From: Palsa-459 sp035937595
GTDB lineage: Bacteria > Actinomycetota > Acidimicrobiia > Acidimicrobiales > RAAP-2
Direction of reading: 5' to 3'
Assembly (NCBI GenBank): GCA_035937595.1
Contig: DASZHS010000015.1
Location: 1 to 58,167 of the forward strand
DNA length: 58,167 bases
Part shown: piece by piece, positions 8,775-19,391 of the stretch
Numbering within the stretch: position 1 is the first letter of the stretch
How the letters are laid out: each line of letters starts with the position of its first letter
Program-made: the position numbers and the translations under genes
The notes under the pieces: generated by a model
What the model was told of the DNA's origin: nothing
Seen by the model: the letters and a program-made list of their open reading frames with translations, nothing else
Database searches by the model: none

Positions 8775-9461
8775 TCAGCGAGGGGAGGCCATCCCCCCGG
8801 ACTCGGCAAGGTAGACGAGGACCGCCTTCACCCGTCGGTTCGCGTCGCGCTCCTCGCTCAGGCCGAGCTTGGAGAAGATGGCGTTGGAGTGTTTTTCGAC
8901 TGCGCGCTCGGACACGCCGAGCGCGTCGGCGATCGCGTTGTTCGACTTGCCCTGCGCCATCTCGGCGAGGATCTCGGACTCCCGCGGCGTGAGGAACGAG
9001 AGGTCCGAGCTCCGGCGGCTCGCGCGGGCCGCCACGAGCTCGTCGACCACGAGGGGGTCGATGACCGAGCCGCCGCCGGCGACGACGCGGATCGCCTGGG
9101 CGAGCTCGTCGGCGCCCGCGACGCGCTCCTTCAAGAGGTAGGCACGGCCCGCGGACCCCGCCTCCAGCAGGGCGAGGGCGTACGACGGCGAGGTGAACTG
9201 GCTGAGGACGACGACGCCGACCGACGGGTGGTGCTCGCGGAGCCAGGTCGCCGCCTGCAGCCCCTCGTCGGTGCCCGTCGGGGGCATCCGGATGTCGGTG
9301 ACCACGACGTCGGGCGTCGCGGCGTCGACGAGGGAGAGGAGCGACGGGAGGTCGGCCGCGACGCCGACGAGCTCGAGGTCGTCCTGGGCCTCCACGAGCC
9401 GCGACACGCCCTCCCGCAGCAGCGCGTTGTCCTCCGCGAGCACGATCCGGAGCGCCGCCAC
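8775..9461 (-). CDS. NarL/FixJ-family response regulator
   Basis: A 228-residue DNA-binding regulator. The receiver carries D11-N12 and phospho-acceptor D56 in VVTDIRMPP. A LuxR-type helix-turn-helix occupies about residues 155-205, with TPRESEILAEMAQGKSNNAIA and a second helix reading ERAVEKHSNAIFSKLGL. The GTG start at 9461 is supported by a TAGGCT box 9 nt upstream. It is divergent from the permease pair at 9533 and 12074, which it is well placed to regulate. Its receiver shares long stretches with that of the cyclase fusion (REGV, TDIRMPP, VVLSQ, GSAG-x-YLLK), which suggests a shared origin and possibly a shared kinase. Confidence 0.92.
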   Translation of the reverse strand: MAALRIVLAEDNALLREGVSRLVEAQDDLELVGVAADLPSLLSLVDAATPDVVVTDIRMPPTGTDEGLQAATWLREHHPSVGVVVLSQFTSPSYALALLEAGSAGRAYLLKERVAGADELAQAIRVVAGGGSVIDPLVVDELVAARASRRSSDLSFLTPRESEILAEMAQGKSNNAIADALGVSERAVEKHSNAIFSKLGLSEERDANRRVKAVLVYLAESGGMASPR

Positions 9462-9470
9462 GATCGCGGG

Positions 9471-9476
9471 AGCCTA
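9471..9476 (-). promoter_or_regulatory. Leaderless-type -10 box for the NarL-type regulator
   Basis: TAGGCT on the minus strand, 9 nt upstream of the GTG start at 9461. The position fits transcription starting at or near the start codon. Confidence 0.5.
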
Positions 9477-9532
9477 CCGTCGCCGCCCCGGTGCTCCCGG
9501 GTCCCGGCCACCCACGACGGCGTGGCGCGACG

Positions 9533-12073
9533 ATGAGCCCCTCGGCGTGGCGCACGGTGCGCTACTGGTCCACCCGCACGCTCGCGGGTCAGGCGCGCTC
9601 GCTGGTCGGGCTCGTCGTGCTCGTCGCCCTCCTCGGAGGGCTCGCGATGGGCGCCCTCGCCGGGGCTCGAAGGACGCAGTCCGCCTTCCCCCGCTACCTC
9701 GCGCGGTCGCACGCCTCGAACCTGCAGCTGTACATCTTCGACCTCACCCACAACTTCGACCCGACCGCGCCCGCGAGGCTCACGGGCCTCATCGCCCGCC
9801 AGCACGACGTCGTGCACGTCGCCACGTCACCGACGCTGTTCTTCGCGCCCCGGGTCGCGAGCGTTCCGGCGGCGATCGCCGCCAACGACGTGAACTTCAT
9901 CGGCAGCGCGGGCGGCGCGTACACGACCCAAGATCGCCCCGCCCTCGTGGCTGGCCGGCTCGCCAACCCGGCGAGCCCCAACGAGCTCGTCGCCTCGGCG
10001 GACGCGGCGCGGCTGCTCGGGTGGAACGTCGGTGAGCGCGTCGCGCTCGACGCGTACTCGGTGGCCCAGGTCGTACGGTCGCCCTCGTACCCGCCGACCG
10101 GTGCCGTGCCGGTCGCCCGGCTCACCCCGACGCTGGTGGGCATCGTCCAGTTCGCGAACGGGGTGGCGCACGACGACGTCGACCGCTACCCCGCGTTCGT
10201 CCTCGCCACCCCCGCGCTCACCCGCGCCCACGCGGGGTCCGCCGGGTTCTCGAGCTACGAGCTGACGCTGCGGCACGGCGACGCCGACGTGTCGCTCGTC
10301 GAGCGCGAGATGGTGAGCCTGCTGCCGCCCGGGACCGTGTACGCGTTCCACGTGACCTCCATCGTCGAGGGCCAGGTGGAGCGCGCCATCCGACCGGAGT
10401 CGATCGCCCTCAGCGTCTTCGGCGGGATCGCCGCGCTCGTCGCCCTGCTGATCGGCGCACAGGCGCTCCGCCGGCTCGCGTCGGCGAAGCGCGGCGAGGT
10501 CGAGGTCCTCCGCGCCCTCGGGGCGACGCGCGCGTCGCTCCTCGTGAGCACCGTCCTCGCGCCGATCGCCGCCGTCGCGCTCGGCGCGGTGCTCGCCGCG
10601 GGGGTCGCCGTGGCCCTGTCGCCGCTCGCACCGCTCGGCGCCGTGCGCGTCGTCGAGCCCTCGCCGGGGATCGACGCCGACGCGGCGGTCCTCGTGCTCG
10701 GGACGACCGTGCTCGTGCTCGTCCTCGCCGCCTGCGCCGTCGGCTTCTCCGCGGCGCTCATCCGCGCCGTCCCGAGGGGCAGAGCGCGCGTCGAGCGCAA
10801 GGCGGTGCTGCCGGACGCGTCGGCGCGCGCGGGGCTCCCGGTGCCGGCGGTCACGGGGTTGCGCTTCGCCCTCGAGGGGCGCGCCGGGGGCGTGGCGTCG
10901 CCCGCGCGCTCCCTCCTCGCCGCCTCCGTCGTCGCGGTCGTCGTCGTGGTCGCGACCCTGACGTTCGCGAGCGGGCTGGCGACGCTCGAGTCGCACCCGG
11001 CGCTGTACGGGTGGAACTGGAGCGGCGCGATCTTCTCGCGGACCGGGTCCAGCATCCCGCCCGTCGTCGTTCGCGAGCTCTCGAGCGAACCCACCGTCGT
11101 CGCGGCGTGGTCGGGGTACAGCTTCGCGAACGCGCAGTTCGACGGCGTGACCGTTCCGATCCTGCTGGTCAGCCTGCACTCGCGCGTGCAGCCGCCGCTG
11201 CTCGCGGGCCACGGCGTGGACGCACCCAACGAGGTGGTCCTCGGGGCCGGGACGCTCGCCCAGCTGCACCGCCATCTCGGCGGGACCGTCACCGCGTCGT
11301 ACGGGACGAGACGTGGCTACCCCGTCTACGTGCCGCCGACCCGTCTTCGGATCGTGGGCGTGGCGACGATGCCCTCGATCGGCAACAGCGGGAACCTCCA
11401 TACGTCCATGGGGCTCGGCGCCGAGCTCGCGACGGCGATCGAGCCGCCGGCGTTCCGAGCGGCGCTGCACCAGCCGGATCCCAACCTGAACGGGCCGGAG
11501 CTCTACGCCGTGCGCTTCGCTCGCGGCACCTCGCCGACGGTGGGGTTCGCGACGCTCGCCCGGATCGCGAGGGACGCCACCGCGACGATGGCCAAGGACC
11601 CCAACGGCGGGGGGGCCACCTACGAGGCGATCGGCGCGCAACGACCCGCCGAGATCGTGACGTACGAGTCGACGGGCGCCACCCCGGCGGTCCTCGCGCT
11701 CGGGCTCGCGGCCGGCGCGGTCGCCGCCCTCGGCCTCGCGCTCGCGGCCTCGGTGCGGCGGCGGCGCAGGGACCTCGCGCTGCTCAAGACCCTCGGGCTC
11801 ACGCGGCGACAGCTCGCCGCGACGATCGCGTGGCAGGCCTCGGTCGTGGCCGTGGTCGGGGTGCTGCTTGGCGTGCCGCTCGGGATCGCGCTGGGGCGCT
11901 GGTTATGGGTGGAGTTCGCCCACCAGATCGCCGTCGTGCCCCAGCCGACCGTCCCCGCGCTCGAGGTCGTCGCGGTCGCGGGCGCGGCGCTGGTGCTCGC
12001 CAACGTCGTCGCGGCGGTCCCCGGCCGCGCCGCCGCGCGGACCCCCGCCGCCCTCGTGCTGCGGTCCGAGTAG
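9533..12073 (+). CDS. FtsX/MacB-type ABC transporter permease
   Basis: An 846-residue permease with one N-terminal membrane helix (about residues 20-42), a large extracytoplasmic domain, three further helices between about 295 and 415, a fourth near 460-485, a second extracytoplasmic domain, and three C-terminal helices. This is a duplicated FtsX arrangement in one polypeptide. The motifs SPLAPLGAVRVVEPSPG and ALYGWNWSG are shared with the next gene. The ATG at 9533 follows the 71 nt divergent gap shared with the NarL-type regulator. The next permease starts at the very next base after the stop, so both are one transcription unit. The partner ATPase is probably the product of 5415. Confidence 0.88.
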   Translation: MSPSAWRTVRYWSTRTLAGQARSLVGLVVLVALLGGLAMGALAGARRTQSAFPRYLARSHASNLQLYIFDLTHNFDPTAPARLTGLIARQHDVVHVATSPTLFFAPRVASVPAAIAANDVNFIGSAGGAYTTQDRPALVAGRLANPASPNELVASADAARLLGWNVGERVALDAYSVAQVVRSPSYPPTGAVPVARLTPTLVGIVQFANGVAHDDVDRYPAFVLATPALTRAHAGSAGFSSYELTLRHGDADVSLVEREMVSLLPPGTVYAFHVTSIVEGQVERAIRPESIALSVFGGIAALVALLIGAQALRRLASAKRGEVEVLRALGATRASLLVSTVLAPIAAVALGAVLAAGVAVALSPLAPLGAVRVVEPSPGIDADAAVLVLGTTVLVLVLAACAVGFSAALIRAVPRGRARVERKAVLPDASARAGLPVPAVTGLRFALEGRAGGVASPARSLLAASVVAVVVVVATLTFASGLATLESHPALYGWNWSGAIFSRTGSSIPPVVVRELSSEPTVVAAWSGYSFANAQFDGVTVPILLVSLHSRVQPPLLAGHGVDAPNEVVLGAGTLAQLHRHLGGTVTASYGTRRGYPVYVPPTRLRIVGVATMPSIGNSGNLHTSMGLGAELATAIEPPAFRAALHQPDPNLNGPELYAVRFARGTSPTVGFATLARIARDATATMAKDPNGGGATYEAIGAQRPAEIVTYESTGATPAVLALGLAAGAVAALGLALAASVRRRRRDLALLKTLGLTRRQLAATIAWQASVVAVVGVLLGVPLGIALGRWLWVEFAHQIAVVPQPTVPALEVVAVAGAALVLANVVAAVPGRAAARTPAALVLRSE

Positions 12074-14566
12074 GTGCGCACCGAGCTGTCGTCAGCGACG
12101 CGGGTCATCGCGTACCGGTTCGCCACGACGCTCCGGCGCCGCGCGGGTGCGTACGTCGCGGTCGCGATGGTGATCGCGCTGCTCGGCGGCGCGGCGATCG
12201 CGGCCGTCACGGGCGCACGGCGCACGGCGTCCTCGTTCCACACGCTGCTCGCCGACACCAACGCGCCGAACCTCATCGTGCTCACGGGGCTGCTGGGACC
12301 CGAGCCGTCGGGCTACGACGCCGGACTGATCGCCCGCCTCGCGCACCTCCCCGGGGTGGCGCGTATCGAGAGCGAGGCGGGGTACCAGGCCACGGAGGTG
12401 AGTGCCGCCGGGCGGCCCGTCCCGAGCGGCTTCCTGAGCGGCTTCCCCCAGGTCGGGCTCTACAGCTCCGTCGACGGGCTGTTCTACAAGACGAACCGGC
12501 TCATCGTGCTGTCGGGTCGGGTCCCGGACCCCCGCTCCAGGACCGAGGTGGCCGTGACGGCGGCGGCGGCCCGCATCCTCGGGGTCCACGTCGGGTCCAC
12601 GTTCGGCCTGGGCGTCATCGGCAACCGTCAGACGGGCTGCCCGGCGTGCGTGCCCGAGTTCCACCACATGGTCACCGTCGTCGGGATCGTGACGTCCGCG
12701 TTCGCGCTCATCGTCGACGACACCGACGTGGCCGCCGAGGTCTACGCCTCGCCGGCGTTCACCCGGCCGCTCCTCGGGTGCTGCGTCGATCCCACGATCT
12801 CCATGCTGCAGCTGCGCGGTGGTGCCCGTGAGATGGCGGCGACGGAGGCGAGGGTCGTCCAGCTCCTGCCGAGGGGCCTCCCCGTGCAGGTGGGGACGTC
12901 GGCACCCGCGATCGCGACCGCCGACCGGGTCTTGGGGCCCGACGCGCTGGCGCTCTGGGTGGTCGGCGCGATCCTCGCGGCGCTCTTGGTGCTCGTCGCC
13001 TCCCAGGCGCTCGGTCGGCTCCTGCGGCGTACCGCCGAGGACCGCCGCGTGCTCCGCGACGTGGGCGCCTCGCCGCTCGAGACCGCCGCAGAGGGCGTCC
13101 CCGGGTGCCTCCTCGCGATCGTGGTCGGCGTCGGCGGCGCCGTGGGCGTCGCGCTCGGGCTCTCGCCGCTCGCGCCGATCGGCCCGGTCCGCGCCGTCGA
13201 GCCCACGCCCGGCTTCTCGCTCGACCCGACCGTCGTCCTCATCGGTGCGGCTGCGATCGGCGTCGTGCTGCTGACCGTGGCCGCGGTGAGCGCCGTCCGC
13301 CTCACGCCGCACCGCGACTCGAGCCGCGACGCGCGCGACCCCCGGCAGCCGGCGGCCGCCCTGCGGGCGGCGGTCGCGCTCGGGCTGCCCGCCAGCGCCA
13401 TCGCGGGGCTGCACCTCGCGCTCGCCCGTCAGCGCGGCGCGCGCCGGGCGTCGCTGCGGTCCGCCGCCGTCGGCGCATCGCTCGCCGTCACGGTGCTCGT
13501 CGCCACCCTCACGTTCGGTGCGAGCCTCGACCAGCTCGTCGCGCGACCCGCGCTCTACGGGTGGAACTGGACGGGGGCCATCACCGCGGCCGGCGGCGTC
13601 GGCGTCCTCCCCGCCCGGCCGCTGGCGGCGGCGCTCGGCGCCGACCACGACGTCGCCGCGTGGTCCGGGGCCGACTTCGGCCAGCTGCGCCTCGACGGGG
13701 CGCGGGTCGCGGTGCTCGGCGTCGTGCCCAACGCACCCGTGGCTCCGACCCTCCTGTCCGGCCACGGCGTCCGGTCGCCGGACCAGGTCGTCCTCGGCAC
13801 CGCCACGCTCGCGTCGCTCCACGCCTCGGTGGGCGGCACCCTCGTCGTCTCGGGCACCGGTCGGCCGCCGGCCACCCTGCACGTCGTCGGCACCGCGACC
13901 CTGCCGGCGATGGGGGGCTCGATGCACACCGAGATGGGCACCGGCGCGATCCTGGACTACCGGCTCATCCCGGCGGCCCAGCGCAACCTGTTCCACCTCC
14001 CGGGCGGCGGTCCGAACGTGGCGCTGGTCCGGCTACGCGCGGGCTCGGGACCCGAAGGGCTCGCCCGGCTGCGTCGCCTCGCCCACGGTCTCGAGGCCGC
14101 CGCCCAGGACTCGCTCGAGGTCATCGCGCTCCTGCGACCCGCCGTCGTCGCGAACGCCGGCACCCTGCGCTCGACGCCGTCGGCCGTGGCGGCCGTGCTC
14201 GCCGCCGGTGCGCTGGCGGGTCTCGCGCTCGCCCTGGTCGCGCTCGTGCGGCGGACGCGCCGCGAGCTCGCCCTGCTCCGCGTGCTCGGCTTCGAGCGTC
14301 ACCAGCTCGTCGGCGCGGTCGCGTGGCAGGCGACCCTCGTGGCGGTGGTCGGCTCGGTCGTCGGCGTCGTCTGCGGCGTCGTGCTCGGCCGGTGGCTCTG
14401 GACGCTGTTCGCCGAGCAGATCGACGCCGTCCCCGCGCCGGCCGTGCCGCTCGTCGCCGTCGCCCTCGTCGTGGCGGGCACGGTCGTCCTCGCCAACGCC
14501 CTCGCCGTGCTCCCGGGCCTGAGCGCGGCCCGGTCGCCGGCGTCGATCGCGCTGCGCGCGGAGTAG
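12074..14566 (+). CDS. FtsX/MacB-type ABC transporter permease
   Basis: An 830-residue paralogue of the preceding permease, starting with GTG immediately after its stop codon. A membrane helix at about residues 24-46 (AGAYVAVAMVIALLGGAAI) is followed by a large outer domain containing several cysteines (for example CPACVP and GCCVD). The duplicated FtsX cores include SPLAPIGPVRAVEPTPG and ALYGWNWTG. Three permeases with one ATPase suggest either alternative permease pairs or a heteromeric channel. The gene ends 47 nt before lepA. Confidence 0.87.
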   Translation: MRTELSSATRVIAYRFATTLRRRAGAYVAVAMVIALLGGAAIAAVTGARRTASSFHTLLADTNAPNLIVLTGLLGPEPSGYDAGLIARLAHLPGVARIESEAGYQATEVSAAGRPVPSGFLSGFPQVGLYSSVDGLFYKTNRLIVLSGRVPDPRSRTEVAVTAAAARILGVHVGSTFGLGVIGNRQTGCPACVPEFHHMVTVVGIVTSAFALIVDDTDVAAEVYASPAFTRPLLGCCVDPTISMLQLRGGAREMAATEARVVQLLPRGLPVQVGTSAPAIATADRVLGPDALALWVVGAILAALLVLVASQALGRLLRRTAEDRRVLRDVGASPLETAAEGVPGCLLAIVVGVGGAVGVALGLSPLAPIGPVRAVEPTPGFSLDPTVVLIGAAAIGVVLLTVAAVSAVRLTPHRDSSRDARDPRQPAAALRAAVALGLPASAIAGLHLALARQRGARRASLRSAAVGASLAVTVLVATLTFGASLDQLVARPALYGWNWTGAITAAGGVGVLPARPLAAALGADHDVAAWSGADFGQLRLDGARVAVLGVVPNAPVAPTLLSGHGVRSPDQVVLGTATLASLHASVGGTLVVSGTGRPPATLHVVGTATLPAMGGSMHTEMGTGAILDYRLIPAAQRNLFHLPGGGPNVALVRLRAGSGPEGLARLRRLAHGLEAAAQDSLEVIALLRPAVVANAGTLRSTPSAVAAVLAAGALAGLALALVALVRRTRRELALLRVLGFERHQLVGAVAWQATLVAVVGSVVGVVCGVVLGRWLWTLFAEQIDAVPAPAVPLVAVALVVAGTVVLANALAVLPGLSAARSPASIALRAE

Positions 14567-14598
14567 TCCGCCGGTCCTTTCGAAACGGGTGCTCCCGG

Positions 14599-14604
14599 TA
14601 GCCT
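14599..14604 (+). promoter_or_regulatory. -10 box for lepA
   Basis: TAGCCT lies 9 nt before the lepA GTG at 14614, with a TTTCGA possible -35 element at 14578-14583. No Shine-Dalgarno sequence is visible between the box and the start, consistent with a leaderless or nearly leaderless transcript. Confidence 0.5.
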
Positions 14605-14613
14605 GCACCCGCC

Positions 14614-16419
<1,806 letters not shown>

Positions 16420-16424
16420 TCCGG

Positions 16425-16451
16425 CTGGCACTCGGTAGACTGGAGTGCTAA
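16425..16451 (+). promoter_or_regulatory. CIRCE operator (HrcA-binding site) with embedded -10 box
   Basis: CTGGCACTC, a 9 nt spacer and GAGTGCTAA match the CIRCE consensus TTAGCACTC-N9-GAGTGCTAA at 16 of 18 arm positions with the exact spacer length. The spacer contains TAGACT (16436-16441), a good -10 hexamer, so bound HrcA would cover the promoter. The hrcA ATG is 20 nt downstream. Confidence 0.93.
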
Positions 16452-16471
16452 CTCGCCTGGAGCCGCCTCGC

Positions 16472-17563
16472 ATGTCCCGTGCGCACACTCATCAGGGGGC
16501 GCCGCGCCCCCACGACGAGCTCGACGGCCGGCGCGCGGCCATCCTCGACGCCGTGGTCGCCGAGTACATCGAGACCGCCCAGCCCGTGGGCTCGACGACG
16601 GTGTCGAAGGCCGCGGCGGTCGGCGTCTCCCCGGCGACGGTGCGCGCCGAGATGGTCGCCCTGGAGCGCGAGGGGTACCTCACCCAGCCCCACACCTCGG
16701 CGGGGCGGATCCCGACGGACCGCGGCTACCGCTTCTTCGTGGACCACCTCGCCGAGCCGGGGATCCTCGGGCCCTCCCAGCGCACCCAGGTGTCCCGGTT
16801 CTTCGACCACCTCCACGGCGAGATGGAGGACGTCCTCGAGCGCACGAGCTCGCTGCTCGCCGAGCTCACGAGCCACGCCGCCGTCGTGGTCGGCCCGCCC
16901 CACGCGACGGCCGCGATCCTGTCGGTCCACGCCGTCGGGCTCGGCCCGCGGGTCGTGCTCGTCGTCGCGGTCCTCGACGACGGCGCCGTCGAGAAGGTCA
17001 CGCTCGAGCTCGACGAGGACGTGAGCGACGCGACCGTGGCGGCCGCCACCGCCCAGCTGCGCGAGCGGCTGGAGGGCCGCGCGCTCAACCAGGTCGACGC
17101 CGTCGAGCCCAAGGGGTCGGACCCCCACGTCACCCGCCTCGTCGGCCGCGCGCTCGAGGGCGTCGTCGCCATGGGCGCGCGCCGCGAGCCCGAGGAGGTC
17201 TTCATCGGCGGCTCCTCGCGGCTGGCCGCGAGCTTCGACGCCGTGGAGACCGTCCGCTCCGTCCTCGCGATCCTCGAGCAGCAGCTCGTCGTCGTGGACC
17301 TGCTGAACGACGTGCTGGCCCGTGGGCTCTCCGTCGCCATCGGCGAGGAGCACGGCTACGAGCCGCTCGCGAGCTGCGCGGTGATCGTCGCCCCCATCTC
17401 CTTGGAGGGCGCGCCCGGCGGCGTCGTCGGCATCCTCGGGCCGACGCGGATGAACTACCCGAGCGCGATCGCCGCCGCAGAGGTCGTCTCGAGCCGGCTC
17501 TCGCACCGCATCGACGCCGCACGGCACGGCGAGCACGACCCCGACGAGGCACGACGTGGCTGA
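16472..17563 (+). CDS. hrcA: Heat-inducible transcription repressor HrcA
   Basis: A 363-residue repressor of heat-shock genes. An N-terminal winged helix contains ILDAVVAEYIETAQPVGS and the HTH segment SPATVRAEM, then EGYLTQPHTSAGRIPTDRGYRFFVD, the HrcA hallmark. The C-terminal GAF-like region ends with VVGILGPTRMNYPSAIAAAE, also diagnostic. I use ATG 16472 rather than the in-frame GTG at 16445 because the latter lies inside the CIRCE element. CIRCE directly upstream implies autoregulation together with dnaJ, which overlaps its 3' end by 8 nt. Confidence 0.96.
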   Translation: MSRAHTHQGAPRPHDELDGRRAAILDAVVAEYIETAQPVGSTTVSKAAAVGVSPATVRAEMVALEREGYLTQPHTSAGRIPTDRGYRFFVDHLAEPGILGPSQRTQVSRFFDHLHGEMEDVLERTSSLLAELTSHAAVVVGPPHATAAILSVHAVGLGPRVVLVVAVLDDGAVEKVTLELDEDVSDATVAAATAQLRERLEGRALNQVDAVEPKGSDPHVTRLVGRALEGVVAMGARREPEEVFIGGSSRLAASFDAVETVRSVLAILEQQLVVVDLLNDVLARGLSVAIGEEHGYEPLASCAVIVAPISLEGAPGGVVGILGPTRMNYPSAIAAAEVVSSRLSHRIDAARHGEHDPDEARRG

Positions 17564-18674
17564 GCGCGACCTCTACGAGGTCCTGGGCGTCGCCCGCGAC
17601 GCGAGCGACGACGAGCTGAAGCGCGCCTACCGCAAGAAGGCCCGCGAGCTGCACCCCGACACGAACCCCGACGACCCCGAGGCCGAGGCCGAGTTCAAGC
17701 AGGTCACCGTCGCCTACGAGGTCCTGTGCGACCCCGAGCGACGTCGCCAGTACGACCTGTTCGGGCTGCAGGGGCTGCTGGGCGGCCAGGGGGGTCCGGA
17801 GTGGCAGAACTTCGCCGAGGGAGGGCTCGGCGACCTCTTCGAGGCGTTCTTCGGCGCGATGGGCGCGACGCGCCGGGGGACCGGTGGCCCCGGGCCCGGG
17901 CCCGACGCCGAGGTCGTGCTGCGGCTCACGCTCGCCGAGGCGGCCTTCGGCGCCGAGCGCGCCCTGGAGGTGCGGCTCCCGGTCGCCTGCGAGGCCTGCG
18001 GCGCCACCGGCGCGTCCCCGGGGACCACCGTCACGCGGTGCGCGGACTGCCAGGGCACCGGAGAGCAGCGGCGGGTTCGCCAGTCGATCCTCGGCCAGAT
18101 GGTGACGTCGACGCCGTGCGCGCGCTGCCAGGGCGCCGGCTCGACCATCGCCTCGCCGTGCGAGCAGTGTCGCGGCGAGGGCCGCACGACGACGACGTCC
18201 ACCCTGGTCGTCGACGTGCCCGCCGGCGTCGAGGACGGCTCGACGATGCGCCTCTCGGGTCGGGGGCCGGCGGGGTTCCGCGGCGGGCCGAGCGGCACGC
18301 TCTTCGTGCACCTGGGCGTCGAGCACGACGCCCGGTTCGAGCGCCACGGCGACGACCTGCACACGGTGGCGACGATCTCGGTCGCCCAGGCCGCCCTCGG
18401 CGCGACCGTGCCGGTGGCGACGCTCGAGGGCGACGAGACCGTCGACGTCGAGCGCGGCACCCAGCCGGGGACCGTGCTGCGGCTCCGACAGCGCGGCGTC
18501 ACGCACCTGCGCGGCCGCGGCCGGGGCGACCTGCTCGTCCACGTCGCCGTGACGGTGCCGACCGAGCTCGACGAGGCGTCCGACGCCCTCCTGCGACAGC
18601 TGGCCGCGCACCGCGGGGAGGAGGTCGCCGAGCCCCACGTCGGTTTGCTCTCGAGGCTGCGCTCTCGGCGGTGA
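17556..18674 (+). CDS. dnaJ: Chaperone protein DnaJ
   Basis: A 372-residue type I J-protein, cochaperone of DnaK. The J domain at residues 4-68 contains the HPD motif (ELHPDTNP), followed by a glycine-rich linker. Four zinc-binding repeats read CEACGATG, CADCQGTG, CARCQGAG and CEQCRGEG, and then come the two C-terminal substrate-binding barrels. The GTG start overlaps the hrcA 3' end. With hrcA it forms the heat-shock operon under the CIRCE element. Confidence 0.96.
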   Translation: MAERDLYEVLGVARDASDDELKRAYRKKARELHPDTNPDDPEAEAEFKQVTVAYEVLCDPERRRQYDLFGLQGLLGGQGGPEWQNFAEGGLGDLFEAFFGAMGATRRGTGGPGPGPDAEVVLRLTLAEAAFGAERALEVRLPVACEACGATGASPGTTVTRCADCQGTGEQRRVRQSILGQMVTSTPCARCQGAGSTIASPCEQCRGEGRTTTTSTLVVDVPAGVEDGSTMRLSGRGPAGFRGGPSGTLFVHLGVEHDARFERHGDDLHTVATISVAQAALGATVPVATLEGDETVDVERGTQPGTVLRLRQRGVTHLRGRGRGDLLVHVAVTVPTELDEASDALLRQLAAHRGEEVAEPHVGLLSRLRSRR

Positions 18675-19381
18675 CGGCCCTGCGCGACCGCGCGGACGCC
18701 GCGGCCCAGGTCCTCGTCGACGACCTCGACGCCCCGGCGCTCGACGACCACGACGCCCACCACGTCCGCCGCGTCCTGCGCGTGCGCGACGACGAGCTCG
18801 TGATCGCGACCGACGGGAGGGGCTCGTGGCGGCGATGCGCGCTGCGCGGCGGCGCGCTCGAGCCGACGGGACCCGTCACGACCGACCCGGCGCCCTCGAC
18901 CCTCGTCGAGGTGTGGCTGCCCGCCTTGAAGGGCGACCGCGCCGAGTGGGCGGTCGCCAAGCTCACCGAGCTCGGGGTCGACGTCATCGGCCTCTTGACC
19001 TGCGAGCGGGCGTCGACCCGGCTCGACGGGCCCCGGACCGCCCGCGTGCTCGACCGGTGGCGGCGCGTGGCGCGCGAGGCGGCCTGCCAGTCGCGCCGCA
19101 CCCGGCTGCCCGACGTCACCGGGCCCCGCGACGTCGCCGCGGCGGTCGAGGCCGGCGGGGTGCGGTGCGACCTCGACGGGACCCTCGCCGTGGACGGCGC
19201 CCGCTGTCTGCTCATCGGCCCGGAGGGCGGGTGGTCGCCCGACGAGCGCGCGGCGCCCACGGCGAGCGTCTCGCTCGCCGACACGGTGCTGCGGACCGAG
19301 ACCGCCGCGGTCACCGCCGCGGCGCTGCTCGTGGCCGCGCGCCGCGCCACGCGGCACGACGCGGTCCACGAGGCGCAATGA
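18671..19381 (+). CDS. rsmE: 16S rRNA (uracil-1498-N3)-methyltransferase RsmE
   Basis: A 236-residue SPOUT-family methyltransferase that modifies U1498 of 16S rRNA. The N-terminal PUA-like part has HHVRRVLRVRDDELV. The C-terminal knot is marked by LLIGPEGGWSPDE and LRTETAAVTAAALLVAA, the classic RsmE SAM-binding signature. The start GTG at 18671 overlaps the dnaJ stop as GTGA. The position after dnaJ is conserved in many Gram-positive genomes. Confidence 0.95.
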   Translation: MTALRDRADAAAQVLVDDLDAPALDDHDAHHVRRVLRVRDDELVIATDGRGSWRRCALRGGALEPTGPVTTDPAPSTLVEVWLPALKGDRAEWAVAKLTELGVDVIGLLTCERASTRLDGPRTARVLDRWRRVAREAACQSRRTRLPDVTGPRDVAAAVEAGGVRCDLDGTLAVDGARCLLIGPEGGWSPDERAAPTASVSLADTVLRTETAAVTAAALLVAARRATRHDAVHEAQ

Positions 19382-19391
19382 TGGTTGCGAG

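Noticed and set aside
16445..16471. Earlier GTG start for hrcA
   Set aside because: It lies inside the CIRCE operator and downstream of the embedded -10 box by only a few bases; ATG 16472 fits the family start.
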